A DNA stretch of 64,000 nt, taken from NCBI RefSeq assembly GCF_001270745.1, contig NZ_LFXL01000031.1, positions 96,776 through 160,775 on the forward strand, read 5' to 3'. The translations under genes and the position numbers were made by a program. Under the pieces are notes generated by a model, which saw only the letters and a program-made list of their open reading frames with translations, did no database searches and was not told the DNA's origin. This stretch comes from Jiangella muralis. Its GTDB lineage: Bacteria > Actinomycetota > Actinomycetes > Jiangellales > Jiangellaceae. Position 1 is the stretch's first letter. Each line of letters starts with the position of its first letter. Below are positions 38,413 to 48,438 of this stretch, in pieces.

Positions 38413-39282
38413 CTAGGTCGCGACGACGTACTCGAGCACCAGCCACACCAGCGGCGCCGTCGGCAGCAGGGAGTCGAGGCGGTCCATCAGGCCGCCGTGG
38501 CCGGGCAGCAGTTGGCTCATGTCCTTGATGCCGAGGTCGCGCTTGATCAGCGACTCCCCCAGATCGCCCAGCGTGGCCCCGATGACGCCGGTGACGCCGA
38601 GCACGACGCCGGTCCACCAGGGCGCGTCGAACGCGTACACCGCCACCGCGACGGCCACGCCGATGCCGAGCAGCAGCGAGCCGCCGAACCCCTCCCACGA
38701 CTTCTTCGGGCTGACGCTCGGCGCCATCGGGTGCCGCCCGGCCAGCACGCCGGCCAGCAGGCCGCCGGTGTCGGACGCCACCACGACGACGAGCAGCGCG
38801 AACACCCGCCAGGCGCCGTCGTCGGGACGCAGCATGAGCATCGCGAACCCGGCCAGGAACGGCACGTAGACGCTGGTGAAGATGCCCGCCGATACGTCGC
38901 GCAGATAGCCCGGACGGGGATCGCCCAGCCGCCACGCGCACACCGCGGCCACCGTCAGCCCGAGGCCCACCAGCAGCGGCGAGCCGCCGCCGAGGTACGC
39001 CCCGGCCAGCATGAGCACCGTGCCCAGTACCACCGGGACCACCGGGACCTGGATGGCCCGCCCGCCCAGCGCCGTCGCCAGCTCCCAGACCGCCACCACC
39101 ATGACGATGACGACGAAGCCCGCGAACGCCTGCTCCAGCAGGAACAGCGTGCTGAGCACGATGGCGCCCAGGCCGAGCCCGACCAGCGTCGCGGCCCTGA
39201 GGTCGCGCCCGGTCCGCCCGTGCCGGCGTGACCTGTTGCCCGGCGCTTCGTCCGTCATCACCACGTGTGTATTCGCCGGCAC
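38413..39282 (-). CDS. cdsA: Phosphatidate cytidylyltransferase
   Basis: CdsA makes CDP-diacylglycerol, the precursor of phospholipids. The 289-residue membrane protein has about eight hydrophobic segments. The family signature lies near the C-terminus: SPKKSWEGFGGSLLLG, then KRDLGIKDMSQLLPGHGGLMDRLDSLL with the S-x(8)-D-x(4)-K-D-x(8)-GHGG-x(2)-DR-x-D-type pattern. The GTG start lies two bases past the frr stop, with GAGG upstream. Its stop codon touches copy 2 of the repeat element. Confidence 0.96.
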   Translation of the reverse strand: MPANTHVVMTDEAPGNRSRRHGRTGRDLRAATLVGLGLGAIVLSTLFLLEQAFAGFVVIVMVVAVWELATALGGRAIQVPVVPVVLGTVLMLAGAYLGGGSPLLVGLGLTVAAVCAWRLGDPRPGYLRDVSAGIFTSVYVPFLAGFAMLMLRPDDGAWRVFALLVVVVASDTGGLLAGVLAGRHPMAPSVSPKKSWEGFGGSLLLGIGVAVAVAVYAFDAPWWTGVVLGVTGVIGATLGDLGESLIKRDLGIKDMSQLLPGHGGLMDRLDSLLPTAPLVWLVLEYVVAT

Positions 39283-39284
39283 CC

Positions 39285-39842
39285 TCAGACCTCGAGGAGC
39301 TCGGCTTCCTTGTGCTTGAGTAGGTCGTCGATCTGCTCGACGTAGGTCTTGGTCACCGACTCCAGCTGCTTCTCCGCGCGCGCGACCTCGTCCTCACCGG
39401 CCTCGCCGTCGCGGGCCAGCTTGTCGAGCGTCTCTTTGGCGTGCCGGCGCACGCTGCGGATGGACACCTTGGAGCCTTCGGCCTTCTCTCGCGCCAGCTT
39501 GATGTACTCGCGGCGCCGCTCCTCGGTGAGGGCCGGCAACACGACGCGCAGGATGTTGCCGTCGTTGGTGGGGTTGACGCCGAGGTCGGAGTCGCGGATG
39601 GCCCGCTCGATGGCCCCGAGCGAGCCCTTGTCGTAGGGCTGAATGGTGATCATGCGGGCGTCGGCGACATGGAACGACGCGAGCTGATTGACCGGGGTCG
39701 GCGCACCGTAGTAGTCGACCACGATCTTGTTGAACAGCGACGGATGCGCCCGGCCGGTGCGGATGGTGGCGAAGTCATCCTTGCCGACGGTGACGGCCTT
39801 CTCCATCTTCTCCTCGGCCTCGAGGAGGGTCTCGTCGATCAC
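39285..39842 (-). CDS. frr: Ribosome recycling factor
   Basis: RRF splits post-termination ribosomes with EF-G. The 185 residues show the typical helical bundle and hinge: [69 protein letters not shown] and [33 protein letters not shown] prefer the second of two GTG codons (39842), because AAGGAG then sits at a workable distance and the length equals the family norm. It lies between pyrH and cdsA. Confidence 0.97.
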   Translation of the reverse strand: MIDETLLEAEEKMEKAVTVGKDDFATIRTGRAHPSLFNKIVVDYYGAPTPVNQLASFHVADARMITIQPYDKGSLGAIERAIRDSDLGVNPTNDGNILRVVLPALTEERRREYIKLAREKAEGSKVSIRSVRRHAKETLDKLARDGEAGEDEVARAEKQLESVTKTYVEQIDDLLKHKEAELLEV

Positions 39843-39907
39843 CACTACTCCTTCGCTTGCTGTGTGGCGACGATCCTAGAGGACCGCCCTGGCGCTGCCG
39901 CCGTCTT

Positions 39908-40708
39908 TCAGCCCTCGACGACCGTCTCGATGTTCGAGGCGACCAAGGTACCGATGCGCTCGCCCCGGATGGCGCGCGCGATGCCGTTCGGCTCACCGAG
40001 CCCGAACACGACGATGGGCAGCTGGTTGTCCATGCACAGGCTGAAGGCGGCCGGGTCGGCGACGTTGAGCCGCTGCCGCAGGACGTCGGCGTAGGTGATG
40101 CTGCTGTACTTGCGGGCCGACGGGTCCTTGCGGGGGTCGGCCTCGTAGACGCCGTCGACGCCGTTCTTGCCCATGAGCAGGCGGTCGCAGCCGATCTCCA
40201 GCGCGCGCTGCGCGGCGACGGTGTCGGTGGTGAAGTACGGCATGCCGGCGCCGGCGCCGAAGATGACGACGCGGCCCTTCTCCAGGTGCCGGGCGGCGCG
40301 GCGCGGGATGTACGGCTCGGCGACCTGCCCCATGGTGATGGCGGTCTGCACCCGGGTGTCGACGTCGAGGTGTTCGAGGAAGTCCTGCAGGGCCAGGCAG
40401 TTCATCACCGTGCCCAGCATGCCCATGTAGTCGCCGCGGGCGCGGTCCATGCCGTGGTGCTGCAGCTCCGCGCCGCGGAAGAAGTTGCCGCCGCCGACGA
40501 CGATGGCCACCTGCACGCCGTCCTTGACCACGACCTCGGCGATCTGCCCGGCGATGCCCTTGACCACCTCGGGGTCGACGCCGACGGCGCCGCCGCCGAA
40601 CACCTCGCCGGACAGCTTCAGCAGCACCCGGGTGGGCGGCGCCGTCGCGGGCTCGGGGTCGGGCGCGGCCGAGGCCGGCACCGGTGCGGTTCCGTCTGTC
40701 TCCGTCAC
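39908..40708 (-). CDS. pyrH: UMP kinase
   Basis: PyrH phosphorylates UMP in pyrimidine synthesis. Of 266 residues, the first 28 are a Pro/Ala-rich extension. The amino-acid-kinase fold follows: [54 protein letters not shown], and [16 protein letters not shown]. It ends with [25 protein letters not shown] start. It is 52 bases after tsf and 65 before frr in the rpsB-tsf-pyrH-frr-cdsA series. Confidence 0.97.
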   Translation of the reverse strand: MTETDGTAPVPASAAPDPEPATAPPTRVLLKLSGEVFGGGAVGVDPEVVKGIAGQIAEVVVKDGVQVAIVVGGGNFFRGAELQHHGMDRARGDYMGMLGTVMNCLALQDFLEHLDVDTRVQTAITMGQVAEPYIPRRAARHLEKGRVVIFGAGAGMPYFTTDTVAAQRALEIGCDRLLMGKNGVDGVYEADPRKDPSARKYSSITYADVLRQRLNVADPAAFSLCMDNQLPIVVFGLGEPNGIARAIRGERIGTLVASNIETVVEG

Positions 40709-40760
40709 GGTGCCGGCCTCCTATGCGTCGAGATGGGCGGGTCCTGGGGTCGCCTGGCCG

Positions 40761-41585
40761 TCAGGCCTCGAGGCGGACGATCCGCTGGACGGTGACGCCG
40801 GCCTCGGCCAGCACCGCGCCGACCGACTTCTTCGACTCCTTCACGGACGGCTGGTCGACCAGCACGGTCTCCTTGAAGAAGCCGTTGACCCGGCCCTCGA
40901 TGATCTTCGGCAGCGCCTGCTCGGGCTTGCCCTCCTCGCGGGCGGTGGCCTCGGCGATGCGCCGCTCGTTCTCGACGACGTCGGCGGGGACCTCGTCGCG
41001 GGTGGCGTAGGTGGCCTTCAGCGCGACGACCTGCATGGCGGCGTCGCGGGCGGCCTGCTGGGCCGCGTCGGAGCCGTTGGAGGTGTACACGACGTACGAA
41101 CCCACCTGGTACGGCAGGTCGGCGGCGCGGCGGTGCAGGTAGGTGGCGTACTCGCCGTCGACGACGGCCACGCCGCCGATCTCGATCTTCTCGCCCATGA
41201 CGACTGCGGCGGCGTCGACCGCCTCGCCGACCTTGCGGCCGTCGGCCAGCGGCGCGCCCAGCAGCGCGTCGACGTCGGCCGGCTTGGCCTGCGCCGCGGC
41301 GGCCACGATGTCGGCGGCCAGCTTCTGGAAGTCCTCGTTCTTCGCGACGAAGTCGGTCTCACAGGCCAGCACGATCATGGCCGGGCCCTCGGCCGCGACC
41401 AGCCCGTTGGCCGTGGTGCGCTCGGCGGCCCGCTTGGCCGCCTTGGCCGCGCCCTTGATGCGCAGCCCTTCGATGGCCTGGTCGAAGTCGCCGCCGGCCG
41501 CTTCGAGCGCCTTCTTGGCGTCCATCATGCCCGCACCGGTGGCATCGCGCAGCCGCTTGACGTCGGCCGCAGTGACGTTCGGCAT
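40761..41585 (-). CDS. tsf: Translation elongation factor Ts
   Basis: EF-Ts recharges EF-Tu with GTP. The 274 residues start with the UBA-like module [24 protein letters not shown], with the family signature L-R-x-x-T-G-A-G-M-M-D-x-K-x-A-L, then AIEGLRIKG and [13 protein letters not shown]. The dimerisation and C-terminal subdomains follow. The ATG at 41585 gives MPNVTAADV. It is preceded by a 30-bp palindrome between it and rpsB. Confidence 0.97.
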   Translation of the reverse strand: MPNVTAADVKRLRDATGAGMMDAKKALEAAGGDFDQAIEGLRIKGAAKAAKRAAERTTANGLVAAEGPAMIVLACETDFVAKNEDFQKLAADIVAAAAQAKPADVDALLGAPLADGRKVGEAVDAAAVVMGEKIEIGGVAVVDGEYATYLHRRAADLPYQVGSYVVYTSNGSDAAQQAARDAAMQVVALKATYATRDEVPADVVENERRIAEATAREEGKPEQALPKIIEGRVNGFFKETVLVDQPSVKESKKSVGAVLAEAGVTVQRIVRLEA

Positions 41586-41629
41586 CCTCACACTTCTCTC
41601 TGAATCAGTTTGCTGGCGTGGTCTGGTGA

Positions 41630-41659
41630 CCGGCCCGGGCGGACGTCCGCCCGGGCCGG
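41630..41659 (-). terminator. Perfect 30-bp palindrome between rpsB and tsf
   Basis: CCGGCCCGGGCGGAC (41630-41644) is followed directly by its exact complement (41645-41659). It lies 8 bases past the rpsB stop and 44 bases before the tsf start. As RNA it gives a very stable hairpin with no U-tract. It would act as a partial terminator or an mRNA-processing/stability element that sets the S2:EF-Ts ratio. Confidence 0.65.
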
Positions 41660-41667
41660 GATGATCG

Positions 41668-42741
41668 TCAGGCCTGCTGAGTGGCCGGCTCGTCGGCCGG
41701 GGTCTCAGCCGCGGCCTCGGCCGGCGCCTCGGCGACCGGCTCGGCGGCGGGCTCAGCGACCGGCTCGGCAGCGACCGGCTCGTCGGCGGCGGGAGCCTCG
41801 GCCGCGGGGGCCTCGGCCTCGGGAACCTCGGCAGCCGCGTCGGCCTCGGGGGCCGGCGCCGCCTCGGCGGCCGGAGCTTCGTCTGCGGCCGGTGCCTCAG
41901 CCTCGGGAGCCGCGTCGGCCTCGGGAGCCGGAGCCGCCTCGGCGGCGGGCGCCTCGGCCACGGGCTGCGACTGGAGCAGCTCCTTCTCCCACTCGGCCAG
42001 CGGCTCGTCGGACGCCAGCTCGGCGCCCTCGGCCGCCTCGCCACGCTGACCCGAGCGGCCCAGCAGGCCGTCGGCGACGGAGTCGGCGACGACGCGGGTC
42101 AGCAGGCTGACCGCGCGGATGGCGTCGTCGTTGCCCGGGATCGGGAAGTCGACCTCGTCGGGGTCGCAGTTGGTGTCGAGGATGGCCACGATCGGGATGC
42201 CGAGCTTGCGGGCCTCGTCGACGGCCAGGTGCTCCTTCTTGGTGTCGACGATCCACACCGCGCTGGGCACCTTGGCCATGTTGCGGACGCCGCCGAGGGT
42301 GCGCTCGAGCTTGTCCTTCTCACGCTTGCGCATGAGCAGTTCCTTCTTCGTGAAGCCGGAACCGGCGACGTCGTCGAAGTCGAGCTCCTCGAGCTCCTTG
42401 AGCCGCTGCAGGCGCTTGTTGACGGTCTGGAAGTTGGTCAGCATGCCGCCCAGCCACCGCTCGGTGACGTAGGGCATGTTGACGCGGGTCGCCTGCTCCT
42501 TCACGGCCTCCTGCGCCTGCTTCTTGGTTCCGACGAAGAGCACCGTGCCGCCGTGGGCGACGGTCTCCTTGACGAACTCGTAGGCGCGGTCGATGTAGGA
42601 CAGCGACTGCTGGAGGTCGATGATGTAGATGCCGTTGCGCTCGGTGAAGATGAAGCGCTTCATCTTCGGGTTCCAGCGGCGGGTCTGGTGCCCGAAGTGC
42701 ACGCCGCTCTCGAGCAGCTGACGCATGGTGACGACGGCCAT
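41668..42741 (-). CDS. rpsB: 30S ribosomal protein S2 with long acidic tail
   Basis: Residues 1-235 are ordinary uS2: [66 protein letters not shown] and [20 protein letters not shown]. Residues about 250-357 form an Ala/Glu/Pro/Asp-rich tail of repeated AEAPAA and EADAAP units, which doubles the usual extension. The ATG at 42741 has GAGGAGGGG upstream. It leads the tsf-pyrH-frr-cdsA series. Confidence 0.97.
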   Translation of the reverse strand: MAVVTMRQLLESGVHFGHQTRRWNPKMKRFIFTERNGIYIIDLQQSLSYIDRAYEFVKETVAHGGTVLFVGTKKQAQEAVKEQATRVNMPYVTERWLGGMLTNFQTVNKRLQRLKELEELDFDDVAGSGFTKKELLMRKREKDKLERTLGGVRNMAKVPSAVWIVDTKKEHLAVDEARKLGIPIVAILDTNCDPDEVDFPIPGNDDAIRAVSLLTRVVADSVADGLLGRSGQRGEAAEGAELASDEPLAEWEKELLQSQPVAEAPAAEAAPAPEADAAPEAEAPAADEAPAAEAAPAPEADAAAEVPEAEAPAAEAPAADEPVAAEPVAEPAAEPVAEAPAEAAAETPADEPATQQA

Positions 42742-42992
42742 GGCCTCGTCCCCTCCTCTCGCGCCGGCGCGAAGACTCGCACTCCGGCACGCTCGTTCCG
42801 GTTCATCGCGACGGTGGTCGACCGCCGCGCCTGGTGCCCACCGGCCTACCGCCACCCGCCGTCCACTCGAATGCGGACGTCAGGACCGACGACGAAGACC
42901 GTGCTCAGGGCACGCGAATTTGACCCAGGGAAACTGGGCCGCTCACCAGTGTACCGGGCGTGGAGGCGCCACCCAACCGCGCAGCAACGCGC
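42742..42992 (-). promoter_or_regulatory. rpsB promoter and long 5' leader
   Basis: On the minus strand TTGGGT (complement of 42971-42976) and TACACT (complement of 42948-42953) are spaced 17 bases and form a good candidate promoter. The transcript would have a leader of about 200 bases; a CCCAG/CTGGG hairpin (42924-42938) lies near its 5' end. S2-dependent feedback on such a leader is possible but not shown. Confidence 0.5.
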
Positions 42993-43048
42993 CCATGATC
43001 ATCAACCTTTTGCGACGCTATGACGGCACAAAGGGTTGATGATCATGG
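42993..43048. repeat. Dispersed palindrome, copy C
   Basis: Arms CCATGATCATCAACCTTTTG and its complement differ at one position; the inner bases CGACGCTATGACGGCAC keep the same loop as copy D. It lies just upstream of the rpsB promoter and 38 bases past the stop of the OppF gene. Confidence 0.85.
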
Positions 43049-43085
43049 AACCCGCAGCTGGTCGCCGCCGAGGCGACCGCCCCGG

Positions 43086-44042
43086 TCACAGGTCCGTGAC
43101 GCCGTGCAGGTGGCAGGCCGCGGCCTGCTCCGGCCCGGTCGGCTGCAGGACGGGGTCGTGGTCCGGGCACGGCTCGAACGCCTTCGGGCAGCGGGTCCGG
43201 AACCGGCAGCCCGACGGCGGGTCGGCCGGGCTGGGCACGTCGCCGCGCAGCACGATGCGCTGCCGGGTCCGTTCCCGCGTCGGCTCCGGGACCGGGACCG
43301 CCGACACCAGCGCCTCCGTGTACGGGTGCGCGGGAGCGGACGACACCGAGACCCCCGCGCCGAGCTCGACCACGCGGCCCAGGTACATGACGGCGACGCG
43401 GTCGGCCACCTGCCGCACGGCCGCGAGGTCGTGCGAGACGAACAGGTAGGTCAGCCCGAACTCGCGCTGCAGCCGCACCAGCAGGTTCACCACCTGCGCC
43501 TGCACGGACACGTCCAGCGAGGCGATCGGCTCGTCGCACACGACGAACTCCGGCTCGCCGGCCAGCGCCCGCGCGATGCCGACCCGCTGCCGCTGGCCGC
43601 CGGAGAACTCGTGCGGGTACCGGCCGCCGTGGTCCGGGTTCAGCCCGACGACCTCCATCAACTCGCCGACCCGGGCCCGCCGCGCGGTCCGTCCCTTGTG
43701 CAGCCCGTGGATGGCCAGCGGCTCGCCGATCGACTCGGCGACGGTGCGCCGCGGGTCCAGCGACGCGTACGGGTCCTGGAAGATCATCGCCGTGCGCCGG
43801 CGCAGCGCCCGCAGCTCGCGCCGTCCGGCCGCCGTCACGTCCAGGCCGTCGAACTCCACCGTCCCGTCGGACGGCTCGACCAGCCGCAGCAGGGCGTTGC
43901 CCAGCGTCGACTTGCCGCAGCCGGACTCGCCCACCAGCCCCAGCGTCTCGCCGCGGCGCACCTCGAGGTCGACGCCGTCGACGGCGCGGACGTCGCCGAA
44001 GTGGACGCGCAGGCCGCTCGCCCGCACCAGCACATCACTCAC
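43086..44042 (-). CDS. Oligopeptide ABC transporter ATP-binding protein (OppF type)
   Basis: The 318-residue ATPase has Walker [10 protein letters not shown] near residue 38, signature [15 protein letters not shown] near 145, Walker [15 protein letters not shown], the switch [10 protein letters not shown], and a C-terminal [17 protein letters not shown]. The GTG start overlaps the OppD gene by eight bases. It is the last gene of the second peptide importer operon. A downstream palindrome (copy C) may mark its 3' end. Confidence 0.94.
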   Translation of the reverse strand: MSDVLVRASGLRVHFGDVRAVDGVDLEVRRGETLGLVGESGCGKSTLGNALLRLVEPSDGTVEFDGLDVTAAGRRELRALRRRTAMIFQDPYASLDPRRTVAESIGEPLAIHGLHKGRTARRARVGELMEVVGLNPDHGGRYPHEFSGGQRQRVGIARALAGEPEFVVCDEPIASLDVSVQAQVVNLLVRLQREFGLTYLFVSHDLAAVRQVADRVAVMYLGRVVELGAGVSVSSAPAHPYTEALVSAVPVPEPTRERTRQRIVLRGDVPSPADPPSGCRFRTRCPKAFEPCPDHDPVLQPTGPEQAAACHLHGVTDL

Positions 44043-45045
44043 CGCTGCTCACCCCGCCGACGGCGTAGAAGGTCGCGGCCCGATGCGCGGCGGCGCTGCC
44101 GGGCACGGGCGCAAGCGGCGGCGGCTCCGTCGCGCACCGGGCGTCGGCACGGACCGGGCAGCGCGGGTGGAAGGCGCAGCCGGGCGGCAGTGCGGCGGGG
44201 TCCGGTGGCAGGCCGGGCATCGTCACCAGCTCGTCCCGCTCGCGCGCCGGCCGCGGGTCGTCCACCACCGGCAGCGCGCCGAGCAGCCCGCGGGTGTACG
44301 GGTGCGCGGGCCGGCCGAACAGCTCGTCGACGGCGCCCTCCTCGACGCAGCGGCCCGCATACATGACGACGACGTGGTCGGCGATGCCGGCGACGACGCC
44401 GAGGTCGTGGGTGATCCAGACGACGCCCATGCCGTGCTCGTCCTGCAGCCGCTCGATCAGCTCCAGGATCTGCGCCTGGACGGTGACGTCGAGCGCCGTC
44501 GTCGCCTCGTCGGCGATCAGCACCTTCGGGTTGCCGGCCAGCGCGATGGCGATCATCACCCGCTGCCGCATGCCGCCGGAGAGCTGGTGCGGGAACGCGC
44601 GCAGCCGGGCGGACGCGTCGGGGATGCCGACCTCGGTGAGCAGCTCCGCGGCGCGCGAGCGGATACCGTCGTCGGACACCTTCTCGTGCGCCCGCAGCGC
44701 CTCGCCGATCTGCCGCTCGATCGTCAGCACCGGGTTGAGCGAGGTCATCGGGTCCTGGAAGACGACGCCGATGCCGGCGCCGCGGACCTTGCGCAGCTCC
44801 TCCTCGGACCGGCCGATCAGCTCGTCGCCGTCGAAGATCGCGCTACCTCGCACCTGCGCGGTGCCCGGCAACAGACCGAGGAGCGCGAGCGAGCTGACGC
44901 TCTTGCCCGACCCCGACTCCCCGACGACGGCGAGCGTGCGGCCCGGGTGCAGTTCGAACGAGAGCCCGTTGACGACGCGGGCCGGGCCGCGGCGGGTGCG
45001 GAACGCGACGTGCAGGTCGTCGACGGCGAGCAGCGGCGTCGTCAT
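44035..45045 (-). CDS. Oligopeptide ABC transporter ATP-binding protein (OppD type)
   Basis: The 336-residue protein has Walker [12 protein letters not shown], signature [15 protein letters not shown], Walker [18 protein letters not shown], the switch [10 protein letters not shown] and the C-terminal [12 protein letters not shown] motif. In Walker B the usual Asp-Glu-Pro is Asp-Glu-Ala, a common variant in this subfamily. The ATG overlaps the OppC stop (ATGA). Confidence 0.94.
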   Translation of the reverse strand: MTTPLLAVDDLHVAFRTRRGPARVVNGLSFELHPGRTLAVVGESGSGKSVSSLALLGLLPGTAQVRGSAIFDGDELIGRSEEELRKVRGAGIGVVFQDPMTSLNPVLTIERQIGEALRAHEKVSDDGIRSRAAELLTEVGIPDASARLRAFPHQLSGGMRQRVMIAIALAGNPKVLIADEATTALDVTVQAQILELIERLQDEHGMGVVWITHDLGVVAGIADHVVVMYAGRCVEEGAVDELFGRPAHPYTRGLLGALPVVDDPRPARERDELVTMPGLPPDPAALPPGCAFHPRCPVRADARCATEPPPLAPVPGSAAAHRAATFYAVGGVSSGE

Positions 45046-45905
45046 GCGGTGACTCCCGTCCCGGCCATCGCCTGACGTTGCCGCGGGTCCAGCACGTCGC
45101 GCAGCGCGTCGCCCAGCACGTTGAACGCGAGCACCGTCACGAAGATCGCCAGGCCCGGGAAGACCGCCATCCACCAGGCCTGTTCCACGAAGCCGCGGCC
45201 CTCGGCCAGCATGCGCCCCCACGACGGGTCCGGCGGCTGGGTGCCGAGGCCGACGAAGCTCAGCGCCGCCTCGGACAGGATCGCGAACGCCAGGCTGATC
45301 GACGTCTGGACGATGATCGGCGCCGTCACGTTCGGCAGCACGTGCCGGCCGATGATGCGCAGGTCGCCGGCGCCGGCCGAGCGGGCCGCCTTCACGTAGA
45401 CCTCCTCGCGGACGCTGAGCACGCTGGCCCGGGTGATGCGGGCGAAGATCGGGGTGTAGACGATGCCGATGGCGATCATCGCGTTCGTCGAGCCGGGGCC
45501 GAGGATCGCCAGCACGGCGATCGCCATCAGCATCGCCGGGAACGCGAACAGCACGTCCGAGATCCGCATCAGCACGTCGTCGACCCAGCGGCCGTAGTAG
45601 CCGGCCAGCAGGCCGATCAGCACGCCCGCGACCAGCGAGATCCCGACGGCGACGGCGCCGACCCGCAGCGACACCTCCGCGCCCAGGATCACCCGCGACA
45701 GCACGTCGCGGCCGAGCTCGTCGGTGCCGAACCAGTGGTCGGCGCTCGGGCTCTGCAGCCGGTTGCTGACGTCGGTCGCGGTGGCGTCGTACGGGGCGAG
45801 TTGCTCGCCGAGGAACGCCGTCACGATCAGGACGACCAGCACCGCGGCCGCCACGATCGCCGTCGGGCCGCGGAACAGCAGTTTGACGGTTTCGGCGGCT
45901 CTCAT
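45042..45905 (-). CDS. Oligopeptide ABC transporter permease (OppC type)
   Basis: The 287-residue permease has a first helix (AIVAAAVLVVLIVTAFLGEQL), the periplasmic WFGTDELGRDVLSRVILG signature and the coupling loop KAARSAGAGDLRIIGRHVLPN. A further GLGTQPPDPSWGRML motif is near the end. Six membrane helices are expected. It overlaps both neighbours by four bases. Confidence 0.94.
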   Translation of the reverse strand: MRAAETVKLLFRGPTAIVAAAVLVVLIVTAFLGEQLAPYDATATDVSNRLQSPSADHWFGTDELGRDVLSRVILGAEVSLRVGAVAVGISLVAGVLIGLLAGYYGRWVDDVLMRISDVLFAFPAMLMAIAVLAILGPGSTNAMIAIGIVYTPIFARITRASVLSVREEVYVKAARSAGAGDLRIIGRHVLPNVTAPIIVQTSISLAFAILSEAALSFVGLGTQPPDPSWGRMLAEGRGFVEQAWWMAVFPGLAIFVTVLAFNVLGDALRDVLDPRQRQAMAGTGVTA

Positions 45906-46855
45906 CGCGCGCTCCGATACGTGATGCGCGGGTCCAGCCGTGCGTACGCAAGGTCCACGACCAGGTTGACCAGCAGGAAGATGACGGCGAACAGCAGCAC
46001 CGTGCCCTGCAGCACCGGGTAGTCGCGCGACTCGACCGCCTGGAAGGCCAGCTGACCGAGCCCCGGCCAGGCGAACACGTACTCGACCACCACGACGCCG
46101 GACAGCAGGTAGGCCAGCTGCACGCCGCCCACCGTCACCAGCGGCACCAGCGCGTTGCGCAGCACGTGCCACGTCAGCACGTCGCGGGCGCGCATTCCCT
46201 TCGCCCGGGCGGTCCGCACGTGGTCCTGGCCGAGTGACTCCAGGACCGACGAGCGGACGAACCGGGTGAGGATCGCGCCGCTGGACACGCCAGCCGCGAT
46301 GGCAGGCAGGATCAGGTGCCGGGCCCACTCGACCGGGTCCTCCGTCAGCGGGACGTAGCCCGACGACGGCAGCCAGCCCAGCGTCCCGGCGAACACCAGG
46401 ATCAGCATGATGCCGAGCCAGAAGTCGGGCACGCTCAGCCCGGCCTGGCTGGACAGGCTGGCGAACCAGTCGACCGGCTTGCGCGGGTTGAGCGCCGACA
46501 GCGTGCCCAGCGGGATCGCGATCAGCAGCGCCACGATGATCGCCGCGACGGCTAGGCTCAGCGTGGCCGGGAGGCGCTCCAGGATCAGCGACAGCACCGT
46601 CTCGCCGGAACGGAAGCTGACCCCGAAGTCGCCGACCGCCGCGTTGCCGATCCACGTCACGAACTGCACCGGCACCGGGTCGTCGAGGCCCGCGCGCTCG
46701 CGCAGCGCCTCGTACGTCGCCGGGTCGGCCTGCTGGCCCAGGGCGGCACGGATCGGGTCGCCCGGCACCAGCTGCATGATCGCGAAGGCCAGCACGCTGA
46801 CGCCGAGCAGCACCGCGATCGACTGAGCCAGCCGCCGCAGGGCGTAGCGAGTCAC
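45902..46855 (-). CDS. Oligopeptide ABC transporter permease (OppB type)
   Basis: The 317-residue permease starts at a GTG in the GTGA overlap with the binding-protein gene. It shows RYALRRLAQSIAVLLGVSVL, AIMQLVPGDPIRAALG, PDFWLGIMLILVFAG and the coupling loop ARAKGMRARDVLTWHVLRN. It forms the channel with OppC. The stop overlaps OppC by four bases. Confidence 0.94.
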   Translation of the reverse strand: MTRYALRRLAQSIAVLLGVSVLAFAIMQLVPGDPIRAALGQQADPATYEALRERAGLDDPVPVQFVTWIGNAAVGDFGVSFRSGETVLSLILERLPATLSLAVAAIIVALLIAIPLGTLSALNPRKPVDWFASLSSQAGLSVPDFWLGIMLILVFAGTLGWLPSSGYVPLTEDPVEWARHLILPAIAAGVSSGAILTRFVRSSVLESLGQDHVRTARAKGMRARDVLTWHVLRNALVPLVTVGGVQLAYLLSGVVVVEYVFAWPGLGQLAFQAVESRDYPVLQGTVLLFAVIFLLVNLVVDLAYARLDPRITYRSAR

Positions 46856-48438
46856 TCCGGCAGCCTCACGGTCTCGAAGTTGATCGCCTTGTCCGCGCGG
46901 ATCTCGTAGCCCTCCATCCCCGGCGCCCACGCCTGCACGACGTCCGGGTTGTACAGGTACAGGTAGCTGACGTCGTCGACGATCAGCTCGGCCGCCTGGT
47001 CGTAGAGCGTCTTGCGGGCGTCCTGGTCGGTCTCGGCCGCCGCGCTTTGGAGCAGCGTGTCGACCTCGGGGTTGCAGTAGCCCTGGAAGTTCGAGGTGCC
47101 CTCGCAGACGTGCTGGGCGTGGTAGAAGCCGAACGGGTCCAGGTTGCCCAGCCAGCCGAGCAGGAACGCGTCGTAGTCGCCGGCGGCCTGGCGGTCCAGC
47201 CAGGTGGCGAACGCCTCCTGCTCGATGCCGACCTCGACGCCGACCTCGGCCAGCTGCGCCTGGATCACCTGGGCGGCCTGGACGGTCTCGGGGTATTCGT
47301 CGGTGACCATGAGCGCCATCGGCTGCGGCGTGGCCGCGGCGTTGGCCCCGATGAGCTCGGCCGCCTGGTCCGGGTCGTGCTCGAACGGGGCGTACTCGTG
47401 GTACCAGCGGCTCTGCTCCGGGATCGCCGCCTGGTTCGTCGTCGCCGCGCCGAACCGGGCCGCCTCCGTCACTTCGTCACGGTCGATGCCGAACGCGACG
47501 CCGCGGCGGAAGTCGCGGTTGTCGAACGGCGGCTTCGTCTGGTTCATCGCGAGGTACCAGTAATCGACGCTCGGCGTGACGCCCAGCTCCACCTCGTCGT
47601 CGCCTTCGAGGCCCTCGATGTCCTGCGGCGGCACGTTGTCCGTCCAGTGGACGTCGCCCGAACGCAGCGCCGTCAGGGCCGCCGCCGGCTCGCTGACGTA
47701 CTGGAACTCCACACTGTCGACCAGCGCGGGGTCGCCCCAGTAGTCGTCGTAGCGGGCGAGGGTGACGCCGTTGGCGCCGGTGTCCTCCAGCGTGAACGGG
47801 CCGGTGCCGACCGCCGTGGTCGCGAGGTCGGTCGCCTCCGCCGCGCCCTCCGGGATGATCGACATGCCCTTGAAGCCGCCGATGTTGTCCAGCAGCGCCG
47901 GGGTCGGCGCGGTCAGCGTGATCGTCACCGTCTGCGGGTCGGTCGCCTCGACGCTCGCGACGCTGGCGAACCGGTAGGCGTTGGCCAGCTGCTCGTCGAT
48001 GATGCGGTTGTACGAGTAGACGACGTCCGCGGAGTCGAAGCTGCTGCCGTCGTGGAACGTGACCCCCTCGCGGAGGGTGAAGGTCCACGTCAGGCCGTCC
48101 TCGCTGGTCGTCCACTCGGTCGCGAGGCTGGGCTGGAACTCCCCCTCCGCGTCGGGCACGACGAGGGTGTCGTAGACGTTCTCGAGGATCTGGAAGCTGG
48201 CGTAGGCCTGGGTCTTGTGCGGGTCGAACTGGTCCGGCTGCGCCGAGATGGCGGCGATGAGGGTGCCGCCGTCGCCGCCCTGGTTGTCGCCCGCGCCACT
48301 CCCGGCGCTCTCGCCGTCGCCCCCCGGATCGTCGACGTTGACGTCGTCCCCGCCGCCGCATCCCGCGCTGACCAGCGCGATCACCGCGAGAGCGACCGCA
48401 TGACCACGGACCTTTCCACGATTCATAGCAGCACCCAT
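46852..48438 (-). CDS. Oligopeptide ABC transporter substrate-binding lipoprotein
   Basis: A family-5 solute-binding protein of 528 residues. The signal peptide ends in the lipobox LVSAGC (Cys near residue 27), so it is lipid-anchored outside the membrane. The SBP_bac_5 domain follows after a Gly/Asp-rich linker (ATEWTTSEDGLTWTFTLREG near residue 100). I chose the ATG at 48438; ATG codons four codons downstream and eight codons upstream are alternatives. It is the first gene of the operon, with its promoter in the divergent gap with the M23 gene. In contrast, the binding protein at 18677 has a C-terminal membrane anchor. Confidence 0.92.
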   Translation of the reverse strand: MGAAMNRGKVRGHAVALAVIALVSAGCGGGDDVNVDDPGGDGESAGSGAGDNQGGDGGTLIAAISAQPDQFDPHKTQAYASFQILENVYDTLVVPDAEGEFQPSLATEWTTSEDGLTWTFTLREGVTFHDGSSFDSADVVYSYNRIIDEQLANAYRFASVASVEATDPQTVTITLTAPTPALLDNIGGFKGMSIIPEGAAEATDLATTAVGTGPFTLEDTGANGVTLARYDDYWGDPALVDSVEFQYVSEPAAALTALRSGDVHWTDNVPPQDIEGLEGDDEVELGVTPSVDYWYLAMNQTKPPFDNRDFRRGVAFGIDRDEVTEAARFGAATTNQAAIPEQSRWYHEYAPFEHDPDQAAELIGANAAATPQPMALMVTDEYPETVQAAQVIQAQLAEVGVEVGIEQEAFATWLDRQAAGDYDAFLLGWLGNLDPFGFYHAQHVCEGTSNFQGYCNPEVDTLLQSAAAETDQDARKTLYDQAAELIVDDVSYLYLYNPDVVQAWAPGMEGYEIRADKAINFETVRLPE

